Positions 17,841 through 24,626 are shown, counted from the first letter of the stretch. The stretch is DNA of 33,413 bases from a virus (IMGVR_UViG_3300047546_001988:1-33413), one strand, 5' to 3'. The notes: a model not told the origin generated them from the sequence alone. Program-made: numbers and translations.

Positions 17841-19243
17841 TAAACCGTCCTCGCGAGTTTTACTTTCACCTGACCAGCCGCAACTGCGGTCGTGTCATTG
17901 TCGGCAGCACCTCCGGTGATCGCAATGCCAAGCCCAAGCGCAAACCTGTGCGCTACAACTCCGGGGCTAAGTTCAGCGACACCCGGACGCCCAGAGACAG
18001 CAGCGGGAACCGGGATAAGCATCTCAGGTATGTCCGTTCCAACTGTCGGGGCTGTAGCTTTGTTGTAGAGCTTCACAAACGCATCTGTTGCGCCCGTGTT
18101 GGTTGCCCAGAATGAATGCACCCCACTCGTTCCAGTTAAGATCAGAGCGCCGTTCGTGGACGCTGTGCTGTTGACGAAATAGGGTGTTGCCGGAGCCGCC
18201 GGGGTTCCGCTGTTGGTAACTGCGGTGACCGTTGATACCGTGGTGACAGTCCCAAGCGTTTGGTTTGCAGCAAGCGTCATCGCTGGCATGCTGTTTATCG
18301 TCACACTGTTCCCAATGGACGGTCCAACCTGACGGCCAATTGCAACCACAGTTGCATCAAACTGGTCAATCCCAACAAACCCAACCGTGAGCGTCGTGGT
18401 GGATGCCGGAGCCGTCGAACCATTTAACACGCGCACTTGAAAAACCAAAGGAATATCCGAATCCGGAATCCCTTCCGTACGGGTTCCACGAGTAATCCAG
18501 CCGACACTGTTTGCCGTCGCGTCACTCCATGCGGCTTGACCAGTTTCAACAGTCAACGCCATCACTTCCGGTGACGCAGTTGTGTTGATCGTCAGCGTGG
18601 TATCACCTGATCCCCACCCGTTTCTGTACGCATCAAACTTTGCTGCGGTCGCCACAGTGCCATCAAACAACGTCCGATACGCATTCCAGCCAAAGAGCGA
18701 ACACGTTCCAGATCCGCTGGCAGGCCATCCGGCCACAGTAAACGTCACGTTTTGGCCGGAAACCGACGCGATTGCGTAACGCCCTGGAATCGCCCCAGCT
18801 ACGCCAGCCACGTTTCCAATCGTGATCGACTGTCCAACGTTCTGAGCAGAAAACGACAAGTCATCTGGAAGACGAACAGTGACACTTGTCGCACTGTTCA
18901 CAGTCAACGCGAGTCCATCCCCGAGATAATCCACCAACTCAACAAAGAAGTTTTGGTTCACAATGCGCTGCGACAACTGGAGTTTTGCACGCACGTTCAA
19001 ATCCCCAGTCAACTGCATGCGATAACGCAAAATCGTTTCCGCATTTGCAGTCGTGCCCGTGGTGATCAATCCGTTTCCGCTGGACTGAGAAACAGCCATT
19101 CCGGATCCAACCGCAATCGGGTCCCATTCAGTATCCCACCCGGAAGTGATAACTTTAGTGAACGACATACGCAGCAGCTTTGAGTTTGCGGATGCACTCG
19201 CTTTGCTCAGATCCTTCAATCTGGCGTAAGGTAATTGTGGCAT
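17840..19243 (-). CDS. Beta-rich virion surface protein (possible head fibre or decoration)
   Basis: 467 residues, nearly all S, T, G, A, V and N with few charges. Roughly residues 25-280 look like a carbohydrate-binding or concanavalin-like sandwich (WDTEWDPIAVGSGMAVSQSSG...). The C-terminal 110 residues (YFVNSTASTNGALILTGTSGVHSF, then KLYNKATAPTVGTDIPEMLIPVPA, GLGIAITGGAADNDTTAV) carry a recurrent phage virion motif seen in many structural proteins. It starts two bases after the portal stop. A head-decoration or fibre role is inferred. An internal ATG at 19165 is an alternative start because the first 26 residues are poorly conserved in character. Confidence 0.75.
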   Translation of the reverse strand: MPQLPYARLKDLSKASASANSKLLRMSFTKVITSGWDTEWDPIAVGSGMAVSQSSGNGLITTGTTANAETILRYRMQLTGDLNVRAKLQLSQRIVNQNFFVELVDYLGDGLALTVNSATSVTVRLPDDLSFSAQNVGQSITIGNVAGVAGAIPGRYAIASVSGQNVTFTVAGWPASGSGTCSLFGWNAYRTLFDGTVATAAKFDAYRNGWGSGDTTLTINTTASPEVMALTVETGQAAWSDATANSVGWITRGTRTEGIPDSDIPLVFQVRVLNGSTAPASTTTLTVGFVGIDQFDATVVAIGRQVGPSIGNSVTINSMPAMTLAANQTLGTVTTVSTVTAVTNSGTPAAPATPYFVNSTASTNGALILTGTSGVHSFWATNTGATDAFVKLYNKATAPTVGTDIPEMLIPVPAAVSGRPGVAELSPGVVAHRFALGLGIAITGGAADNDTTAVAAGQVKVKLARTV

Positions 19244-19245
19244 GG

Positions 19246-20892
19246 TTAGGAGTTGCTGAGTTGCGTCAGCAGATTCGGGGTGTTCGTGTCGGTTTCGCTC
19301 AGGAGTTTCGCCCCCTGAGCCATTTGTTGAAATTGAACCATTCGTTGTTGCGCCTCAGCCGCTTGCTGGCGCGCCGCACGGATCGCATCCACTGTCTCGT
19401 CAGACCGGACAATCTTCGGTGGCACACCAGTCATGTCCGCGTATTCGTCGATCGTCTGGTCAATATCCACCTTGTCCATGGCCTGCGGGTACGCCCCGGA
19501 CACATTGCCCACAAAGCCCAAGAACCGCTCAATAGAGGCCGTGGCGACCATCTTTTGCGCCTGCGCCATGATCGACGTGTAATCCACCTTGAGATCCACG
19601 CCTTGAAGTTCCTTTGGCGGGGGCGGAAGCAAATTCCGGCGCGCCATGATCGCAAACGTCCGGTCGATGAGCGGATCCAACAAATCCTCGTTCTGACGCT
19701 CCAGAACCGGCCCCAGCATCAACAGTTTTTCCTCGTGCCGCTCGTCAATCTCACGCGCTGTGATTTGACGCCGGTCAGAGTTTGCCAGCATCAGGAAAAG
19801 ATCCTCGTAGAAGCACCGCTTGATCCGGAATTGCGTGTCCTGAATCAACACCTGCAGCTCCTGCAGTGGCATCCGAATTTCGTGCGCAGGCCGGAACGTC
19901 TGCCCTCCCTGCGTCTGGTCCACGTAAGTGATGTCCCCAGGCAACAGGGACGCCTTTTTGTTCATCATCGACGTCGGCGCAACCATTGGCGGGTTCACCA
20001 TTTTATCGACGCTCTGAATCATCCGCCGTTGCATGGCCTGCAACTGCTGCACATCCCCAAGTGCATCCATGCCCGGCGAGTAACCGTAAACATCCTCGCC
20101 AGTCAGCGACCAACGAGGCGCCATCACCGGGAACTCATCAAACCCAGTTTCGTCCAACAACGCATCCGCATCAGATCCGATTTCCCAGTAGCAGGACGAA
20201 AAGCGTTTGTACTTCGATTCCAACGCGTTCGGATCGTAATCAGGGTTCGGATGAATCATGTGAGCGACGTTAACCCACGATTCGTAATTGCCTTGATCGT
20301 AAAGGTTTCTCGTCGCTTTCGAAACTTTATCCTTCCCAAAACGATCCACCACTTGCCGGACCGTCATCGCCCATTCGCGCTGAAATGTGTCCACCGAATG
20401 CCGATGGTTCTGCGCAATGCAATAAGACCCAATCGGAAACGTGTATGCCCGGATCACATCCTCGTCATCCTCAAGAATCGCCATCGCCGCAGTGCCGAAA
20501 AGCCCTTCGTCGCAGTACAGAAGCGGCAAAGCGTTGTAAACGTTTGACTTGAGAAACAGCGTGCGCATCCGCCGCGTAACATCGCTCAGCCAGTTTTTGA
20601 CCGGCCCAAACTCAGAGAGATCCGGGTCAGGTGTCGTCAGCGAAAACCAGGGGCGAGCCGGGGAAGTAAGCCCGGACATCATGCCAGCTTGCAGGTTGCG
20701 AATGGCAAGAGTCGCAGTGGAGTCGATGATCTTCTTGTTTTTGCGATCGCCCTTGTTCCGGTCGCTGATCGTGAACCTTGAACGACGAGGCTGGATGTAA
20801 TCAGCGATGTCGCGCCAATGCGTGATGAACGAATCGCGCTCGTTTTTAAGCGCAACCCGCTGCTTTTCAAGCATTTGCCGTTTGCTGTCCAT
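19246..20892 (-). CDS. Portal protein (head-tail connector)
   Basis: 548 residues. The N-terminus EKQRVALKNERDSFITHWRDIADYIQPRRSRF, the KIIDSTATLAIRNLQAGMMSGLTSPARPWFSL segment and EDVYGYSPGMDALGDVQQLQAMQRRMIQSVDKM are diagnostic of the T7-like head-tail connecting (portal) family. A ring of twelve forms the DNA entry and exit vertex and docks terminase and tail adaptor. The C-terminus is a long glutamine-rich helix (ARQQAAEAQQRMVQFQQMAQ), the usual barrel or crown. The ATG at 20892 overlaps the previous stop (TAATG). Confidence 0.93.
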   Translation of the reverse strand: MDSKRQMLEKQRVALKNERDSFITHWRDIADYIQPRRSRFTISDRNKGDRKNKKIIDSTATLAIRNLQAGMMSGLTSPARPWFSLTTPDPDLSEFGPVKNWLSDVTRRMRTLFLKSNVYNALPLLYCDEGLFGTAAMAILEDDEDVIRAYTFPIGSYCIAQNHRHSVDTFQREWAMTVRQVVDRFGKDKVSKATRNLYDQGNYESWVNVAHMIHPNPDYDPNALESKYKRFSSCYWEIGSDADALLDETGFDEFPVMAPRWSLTGEDVYGYSPGMDALGDVQQLQAMQRRMIQSVDKMVNPPMVAPTSMMNKKASLLPGDITYVDQTQGGQTFRPAHEIRMPLQELQVLIQDTQFRIKRCFYEDLFLMLANSDRRQITAREIDERHEEKLLMLGPVLERQNEDLLDPLIDRTFAIMARRNLLPPPPKELQGVDLKVDYTSIMAQAQKMVATASIERFLGFVGNVSGAYPQAMDKVDIDQTIDEYADMTGVPPKIVRSDETVDAIRAARQQAAEAQQRMVQFQQMAQGAKLLSETDTNTPNLLTQLSNS

Positions 20893-21209
20893 TACTGCCC
20901 AAGAAGAGTTTTCCCAACTCCAGCCATTCCAGCACCAGTGTTTCCACCGCCAGCCATCCCGCCCCCAGTGTTTCCAAGACCCTCAGGACCAGTCAAAATG
21001 GTGTCGCTCCGACCAAAAGCAGCAGCGGCTTTTTTCCCCTGCCTTTCAGCGCGTCTCGATGCCATCGCTTCCGCTGTGTCCGTAGGCGTAATGTCTGGAG
21101 CGCTAGGGTTTTGCGGGATCTTAGGCTGAGACATCTTTGACGCCGCAACACCCGTTCCAGCGCCTAGCAGTGTGCCGACAATCAGAGTTGTGGTTATTGG
21201 GTCACCCAT
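20892..21209 (-). CDS. Small virion-associated protein with LTGP...KTLLGQ motif
   Basis: 105 residues. The N-terminal 25 residues are hydrophobic and glycine-rich (TTTLIVGTLLGAGTGVAASK), possibly a membrane helix. The middle is charged (ASRRAERQGKKAAAAFGRSDTILTGPEGLG). The end carries two imperfect copies of N-T-G-x-G-M-A-G-x-G followed by KTLLGQ. The 'RSDTILTGP-GLG ... KTLLG' layout is found in many small podovirus proteins encoded next to the portal, often reported as virion components; I do not know a proven function. Its start overlaps the end of the GNAT-like gene by 16 bases. Confidence 0.8.
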   Translation of the reverse strand: MGDPITTTLIVGTLLGAGTGVAASKMSQPKIPQNPSAPDITPTDTAEAMASRRAERQGKKAAAAFGRSDTILTGPEGLGNTGGGMAGGGNTGAGMAGVGKTLLGQ

Positions 21210-21655
21210 AGTCGTCTTCTGTAAACAGTTTCAGCCTTGACGTAATTTAATCTCCTCAAAAGTGGCGAATAGTCAACAGCTTCTGTCACGTGTTGGTTCA
21301 CAAATTGCACTCCGTCCTTGACAAGCTGATCGTCACACCATTTGAGGAATTTCAACGCATTGAAGAACTTGCGAAAATCTTGTTTCAAAAACAACACAAG
21401 TTGTTCAGCTACAAGGCTTCCATTTTCGCCCCCACCCAAAAGCGCAAAACCATTGTATCCCACTATCATTCCTTCAGATCGCGCGATGTAACATCGAATC
21501 CGGTTGCGTTCTTCGAGTTGAAAGCATCCCTCGTGCGGAAACCGCACATTGTATTCTACTGGAACAAGTTCGCGAGCGTGTTCCTCGGCCAATGGTTTTA
21601 GTTCATCCAACAACTCATGTGTGTACGGTTCGAGAGCAAATGTAAGTTCTGTCAT
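21194..21655 (-). CDS. GNAT-like N-acetyltransferase domain protein
   Basis: 153 residues. The pattern of strands and helices fits a GNAT fold: RCYIARSEGMIVGYNGFALLG (strands 2-4), VAEQLVLFLKQDFRKFFNALKFLKWCDDQLVKDGVQFVNQHV (helix 3 and strand 5) and YSPLLRRLNYVKAETVYRRRL (C-terminal helix and strand). The canonical Q/R-x-x-G-x-G/A acetyl-CoA loop appears degenerate (LKQDFRKFF region), so it may be a substrate-specific or inactive member. Such genes are frequent between terminase and portal in podoviruses. It starts in an ATGA overlap with the large-terminase stop. Function unknown; assignment moderate. Confidence 0.7.
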   Translation of the reverse strand: MTELTFALEPYTHELLDELKPLAEEHARELVPVEYNVRFPHEGCFQLEERNRIRCYIARSEGMIVGYNGFALLGGGENGSLVAEQLVLFLKQDFRKFFNALKFLKWCDDQLVKDGVQFVNQHVTEAVDYSPLLRRLNYVKAETVYRRRLWVTQ

Positions 21656-22953
21656 GCGAAGGGGTCGTATTCGGTGAGCGCTTTTCCGCGATTCTCAGAC
21701 CATTGCGAGCCCGGCCCGCCTCTCGGCGCAACAGGATGCGCAAACGTCAACGCCAGCGCGTCTGCAAGGTCAGGAGACGGCATCCCGCGGCTTTTGATGT
21801 CGTCCTTGGATTCCAGTTCAAATTTCCCGCGCGCATTGGCAAAACTGTACTGCGGCGTACAGAGGTCAGCTTTCAGGTCCACCATGTCAGGGATTGCGCC
21901 CCCGGATTTCAACCAGTCGTTCATCGCGGACCACATCTCCGCGCGCTTGTTCGCGAACGTTTCCGATCCTGGGCGGCCCCCAAAGTCCACGCCGATCGGC
22001 GAAAACCCAAGTTGCAACAGTCGGTCAATAACGCCCTCTCCCCGTCCGGCATCGACAAACACCGCATCCGGTTGCCAGCTTGAAATGTACTTAGCCACGC
22101 GCCCCGCAAGTTCCATGTTCGAGATTTCCGAGAACACGACCGGTTCAAGCGCCACAATGCCCTGCCGCGGGAAAATCACACTCCTGTCTCCCCCGTACCG
22201 CGCGACATCCACCCCGAGCACTTTGGGGGCAAATTCGTATTCGGTGAGCGGAAAATGTTTCCCGGCAGCCGCCGCCACCACGTCAAAGTGAATCAGTTGA
22301 TTTTCCACAGCAGCATTAAAATCGTTCAGCATTTCTTGTCGGAACTGGTTTTCCGTCATGCTCTTGCGCATGGATTCAATCTCTTGAGGTGGCAAAGCGT
22401 TTGTGTGATAGCAATCCCAGCTTGCAACGTACCACTCAGGATCTTTCTTGGCCTTGAAATACAACTCGCTCAGAAGGTTGTGCCCTTTCACTGTTCCAAT
22501 GAACAGCACCCACCCCTTGCGATCCGAGACAGCCGGGCGGATAATCTCGCCCCAAATCTCGGGGCGCATGTCGGCAACCTCATCGAGCACCGCGCCGTCC
22601 AGGTAAAGCCCGCGCAATGCGTCCGGGTTGTCCGCCCCATTCAGGTAGATCGTTGCCCCGTTCGGGAACTTCACGGACAGTTCGGCGCTGTTCACTTCCA
22701 CACCCGGAACCATGCGGGAAAACGCTGTTAAGTATTTCCACGCGATGCGTTTAGCTTGTTTTAGGTAAGGCGCGACGTAGGTAAACTGAGCCAGCTTTTT
22801 TCGCGTAGTGAGCGCAGCGTGAATCAGTTGCATCACCGCCATGACGGTTTTCCCGCCCCGACGGTGAACGATTACGACCGAAAATCGTTTGATCCCAGCG
22901 TGCACGGCTTTTTGCCATTCGCGGGGACGATACTTGAGGTCGATCACATCCAT
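21652..22953 (-). CDS. Terminase large subunit
   Basis: 433 residues from ATG 22953. A longer TTG-initiated reading overlaps the 43-residue gene upstream and is not needed. The ATPase domain shows an adenine-contacting YRPREWQKAV segment, Walker A HRRGGKT (K35, T36) and Walker B AVLDE (121-125). The C-terminal RNase H-like nuclease shows the first metal-binding aspartate in GVDVARYGGD (D249) and a second in VFVDAGRGEG (D301), with a late ADALALTFAHP motif. It is the packaging motor and headful or end-cutting nuclease. No strong ribosome-binding site is visible, so translation is probably coupled to the small gene 4 bases upstream. Confidence 0.93.
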   Translation of the reverse strand: MDVIDLKYRPREWQKAVHAGIKRFSVVIVHRRGGKTVMAVMQLIHAALTTRKKLAQFTYVAPYLKQAKRIAWKYLTAFSRMVPGVEVNSAELSVKFPNGATIYLNGADNPDALRGLYLDGAVLDEVADMRPEIWGEIIRPAVSDRKGWVLFIGTVKGHNLLSELYFKAKKDPEWYVASWDCYHTNALPPQEIESMRKSMTENQFRQEMLNDFNAAVENQLIHFDVVAAAAGKHFPLTEYEFAPKVLGVDVARYGGDRSVIFPRQGIVALEPVVFSEISNMELAGRVAKYISSWQPDAVFVDAGRGEGVIDRLLQLGFSPIGVDFGGRPGSETFANKRAEMWSAMNDWLKSGGAIPDMVDLKADLCTPQYSFANARGKFELESKDDIKSRGMPSPDLADALALTFAHPVAPRGGPGSQWSENRGKALTEYDPFA

Positions 22954-22957
22954 TCGG

Positions 22958-23089
22958 CTACTTGCGTTTCGATTTCCCAGCAGCGGATAGTGCGATCGCA
23001 ACCGCTTGTTTCTGCGGTTTGCCGTGCTTTATCTCACGCCGGATGTTGGCGCTGATCGTTTTTGCGGATGATCCTTTTTTCAGTGGCAT
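22958..23089 (-). CDS. Small basic phage protein, MPLKKGSS...[12 protein letters not shown] type
   Basis: 43 residues from ATG 23089 to TAG 22958, located in the gap between small and large terminase genes. The sequence ([19 protein letters not shown], then [19 protein letters not shown]) belongs to a very common family of tiny basic phage proteins with a [12 protein letters not shown] core and lysine-rich ends. It is probably nucleic-acid binding; the role is unknown. It begins 5 bases after the small-terminase stop and ends 4 bases before the large-terminase ATG, so the three are read together. Confidence 0.85.
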   Translation of the reverse strand: MPLKKGSSAKTISANIRREIKHGKPQKQAVAIALSAAGKSKRK

Positions 23090-23094
23090 AGGTT

Positions 23095-23367
23095 TTACTC
23101 TGTTGATTCGTCTTCGTCGTCCCGCGCCGCCTCTTCGAGCGGATCTTCTGGAGACCGTGCCACGCCAGTCACGACGTTGATCGACACAGGCCCACCATCC
23201 GCGCCGGTCACAGCGGACTCAGACGGGATCATTTTCAGGAGGAACTGACTGAAAAGTTTCGGATCAAGCTCGGCGAGCTGGCGCAGATACTCCGGCCCAC
23301 CAAGTTTCCCGTAAACCTTGAGCACGTCAGCCCGCAACTGAGCCCCAGGTGTTTTCGGTTTCGACAT
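23095..23367 (-). CDS. Probable small terminase subunit
   Basis: 90 residues from ATG 23367; a TTG six codons earlier is a weaker alternative. The sequence [43 protein letters not shown] resembles the C-terminal part of small-terminase-like or DNA-binding phage proteins encoded just before the large terminase. The end is strongly acidic ([13 protein letters not shown]). No helix-turn-helix is obvious. The call depends mainly on position as first gene of the late operon and on the 'PE-x-FLRQLA-x-ENP-x-AF' style core. It would recognise the packaging site, which may lie in the repeat-rich DNA beside it. Confidence 0.65.
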   Translation of the reverse strand: MSKPKTPGAQLRADVLKVYGKLGGPEYLRQLAELDPKLFSQFLLKMIPSESAVTGADGGPVSINVVTGVARSPEDPLEEAARDDEDESTE

Positions 23368-23437
23368 GGCCCCAGTGTGCCACAACCTGCGACTTTCGTC
23401 CCAAACGACTTTCGGAAGCCCCTCACTCTACGTGCAG

Positions 23438-23457
23438 CGTGGATTTGCGTGGATAAT
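23438..23457 (+). repeat. DnaA-box-like pair, copy 1
   Basis: Two nonamers 10 bp apart, CGTGGATTT at 23438 and CGTGGATAA at 23448. The second matches the reverse complement of the DnaA box TTATCCACA at 8 of 9 positions. The 20-bp unit recurs with 16 identical positions at 23638-23657, exactly 200 bp downstream. Confidence 0.55.
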
Positions 23458-23560
23458 TCTGGAGCTTGCCCGCGGCTGTCTACGCCTTGTCTACGCCTTG
23501 TCTACGGCGGTTTTCCTCGGGTGTAGACACGCAAAGTGCACAACATCAACACCTTCTGAG

Positions 23561-23582
23561 GTGTCTACGCTGTCTACGGCGG
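23561..23582 (+). repeat. Left arm of perfect 22-bp inverted repeat
   Basis: This arm contains two GTCTAC units 9 bp apart. Its exact reverse complement lies at 23766-23787, 183 bp away. The pair brackets the G7-TA-C7 palindrome and the second DnaA-box-like pair. Confidence 0.85.
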
Positions 23583-23612
23583 TTTTTCAAAATCAAACCG
23601 CAAATTCGCGCC

Positions 23613-23628
23613 GGGGGGGTACCCCCCC
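23613..23628. repeat. G7-TA-C7 perfect palindrome
   Basis: Sixteen bases with seven G, then TA, then seven C, followed closely by CCGGGGG. Two alternative GC hairpins can form (with the G-run on the left or on the right of the C-run). It sits inside the inverted-repeat bracket. It could be a protein site, a cruciform or a replication/packaging landmark. Confidence 0.7.
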
Positions 23629-23637
23629 TCCGGGGGT

Positions 23638-23657
23638 CGTGGATTATTGTGGATAGT
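23638..23657 (+). repeat. DnaA-box-like pair, copy 2
   Basis: CGTGGATTA at 23638 and TGTGGATAG at 23648, again exactly 10 bp apart. TGTGGATAG matches the DnaA box complement TGTGGATAA at 8 of 9 positions. See copy 1 at 23438-23457. Confidence 0.55.
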
Positions 23658-23765
23658 ATTTACAGGTATATGTTGTGAAATCAGGTGTAGACACTGTAGA
23701 CAAGTAGTAAGGGACTATATTAGAGCGACTTGCGTGTCTACGGTGGCACAATAGTGGTGTAGACA

Positions 23766-23787
23766 CCGCCGTAGACAGCGTAGACAC
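23766..23787 (-). repeat. Right arm of perfect 22-bp inverted repeat
   Basis: Exact reverse complement of 23561-23582. It contains two GTAGAC units 9 bp apart, and a third lies just outside at 23759. Confidence 0.85.
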
Positions 23788-23875
23788 AGAGAGGGCCGAA
23801 AACCGACGGATGCCCAAAACGGGTCAAACTGATACTTTCATCCCATTTCCGCGAGTTTCATGCGTTTCTCGCTCC

Positions 23876-23898
23876 TTATTGCAACTTGCTTGCAATAA
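23876..23898. promoter_or_regulatory. 23-bp palindromic operator candidate upstream of the tandem winged-helix gene
   Basis: A perfect 9-bp inverted repeat, TTATTGCAA and TTGCAATAA, with a 5-base spacer CTTGC. It ends 23 bases before ATG 23922, where a repressor would block transcription or initiation. Further TTGC half-sites follow (AATTGC at 23904, TTGCAAT at 23917). Its GCAACTTGC core recurs twice in the divergent promoter region at 30507-30526. Confidence 0.65.
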
Positions 23899-23921
23899 CT
23901 GGGAATTGCTAATCTGTTGCA

Positions 23922-24605
23922 ATGGAATCGCAACCCGTTGAAAAACAAGCAACTACGCAAGAGCAAATCGCGCAACTGATCGACGCATTGAAGTGTGTTT
24001 CTGGCGAAAGGGATCTGTTGCAGCGCTTTTTGAGCGACATTCGCGCGGCGATTTCTCGGCACGATGAAGCGCTGGAAGCCGCGCAAGATCCTTGGCTTGA
24101 AATACTTGAAAAACGTTTGGACAAAAACCGCGTTTACACGATGCGGATGATCCTCGTGGAGTGCATGAATTTGCAGTGGGAAGGGCATACGCGGTCGAAA
24201 ACGAGTCGGCTGCGAAACTGCCTGCGTAAACTCGGTTGGTACTCGGTTGAGGTGCAGGGGATGACGCGGCTTGTGGCTGCGTGGAAATTCCGCCACTACA
24301 TGCCCGAGGTGGACGACAGCGGGGTTTTACATGAAATCCCCGTGGGACCACTTGGAAAAGACGCTGGCGACCGTTTACGGGCGTTTTTGAACCCGGAACA
24401 AGCGTACTGCTCGAAAAACCTGCTCACGGCTGTTTTTGACGTGGCTCCGGGGTACAAACGCCAGAACCGGGAACGGCTCGTGGACCTCGCGAACCACATG
24501 CGCAGGCTCGGCTGGAAATCTGTATTGCGCCGGGATGCCAGAAAAAAGGTCGTCCGCGTTTGGGTGAAGACGCGTTCGGAAAATGAATTGGATGAATTTG
24601 CTTAA
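23922..24605 (+). CDS. Tandem winged-helix-like DNA-binding protein, related to the C-terminal domain of the phage primase
   Basis: 227 residues. Residues 12-55 form a charged helix or coiled coil. Residues 56-126 (DPWLEILEKRLDKNRVYTMRMILVE ... LRKLGW ... AAWKF) align closely with residues 644-716 of the VapE-type primase-helicase at 26185-28335 (DTWQEELLRELDSSRAYTVRQILTE ... LRRLGW ... RIWKF). Residues 147-216 form a second, more divergent copy (DAGDRLRAFL...AYCSKNLLTAVF ... MRRLGW ... RVWVK). The shared L/M-R-R/K-LGW core and C-terminal W identify the small domain found at the end of VapE/D5-type primases, probably a winged helix. No catalytic domain is present. It is likely a DNA-binding initiator, replication accessory or regulator. 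The ATG lies just behind a palindrome and beside the GTCTAC cluster, which it may bind. No strong ribosome-binding site is seen. Confidence 0.85.
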   Translation: MESQPVEKQATTQEQIAQLIDALKCVSGERDLLQRFLSDIRAAISRHDEALEAAQDPWLEILEKRLDKNRVYTMRMILVECMNLQWEGHTRSKTSRLRNCLRKLGWYSVEVQGMTRLVAAWKFRHYMPEVDDSGVLHEIPVGPLGKDAGDRLRAFLNPEQAYCSKNLLTAVFDVAPGYKRQNRERLVDLANHMRRLGWKSVLRRDARKKVVRVWVKTRSENELDEFA

Positions 24606-24613
24606 ACTTTGAG

Positions 24614-24626
24614 ACAGAAACTCTGT
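24614..24626. promoter_or_regulatory. Small interrupted palindrome upstream of the 127-residue gene
   Basis: ACAGA-AAC-TCTGT, overlapped by a second symmetry GAAAC-TCT-GTTTC (24617-24629), in the 43-bp gap before ATG 24649. It could be a weak hairpin or an operator; there is no T-tract. Confidence 0.35.

Larger units (their letters stand above)
23478..23785. repeat. Cluster of twelve GTCTAC/GTAGAC hexamers
   Basis: Plus-oriented GTCTAC begins at 23478, 23489, 23500, 23563, 23572 and 23736. Minus-oriented GTAGAC begins at 23523, 23687, 23696, 23759, 23771 and 23780. The first three form an 11-bp tandem repeat (TGTCTACGCCT). A 16-bp unit, tgtctacggcggtttt, occurs at 23499 and again at 23571. 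Spacings of 9-12 bp within clusters are about one helical turn, as in iterons or multi-operator sites. Twelve copies in about 310 bp is far above chance for a hexamer pair. Confidence 0.85.
23368..23921. other. 554-bp gene-free control region (candidate replication origin, packaging site or divergent promoter)
   Basis: No convincing gene lies here. The stretch separates the minus-strand late operon from the plus-strand gene at 23922. It contains twelve GTCTAC/GTAGAC hexamers (23478-23785), a perfect 22-bp inverted repeat, two pairs of DnaA-box-like nonamers 200 bp apart, a G7-TA-C7 palindrome and, next to the start of the plus-strand gene, a 23-bp palindrome. A TATATT hexamer at 23716 could be a -10 box toward 23922, but no well-spaced -35 was found. 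The density and symmetry of the sites suggest protein binding for replication initiation or regulation; which of these is not decided by the sequence. Confidence 0.7.

Noticed and set aside
19180-20547. A 455-residue plus-strand ORF opposite the portal gene
   Set aside because: It is antisense to a clear portal protein and its sequence is arginine-, histidine- and leucine-rich as expected of a shadow frame. The same holds for large antisense ORFs at 7481-8446, 10402-11397, 26737-28116 and 29373-30584.
23366-23656. A 96-residue plus-strand ORF in the repeat region
   Set aside because: It is made of the repeats read as codons, has no ribosome-binding site and begins inside the small-terminase start.
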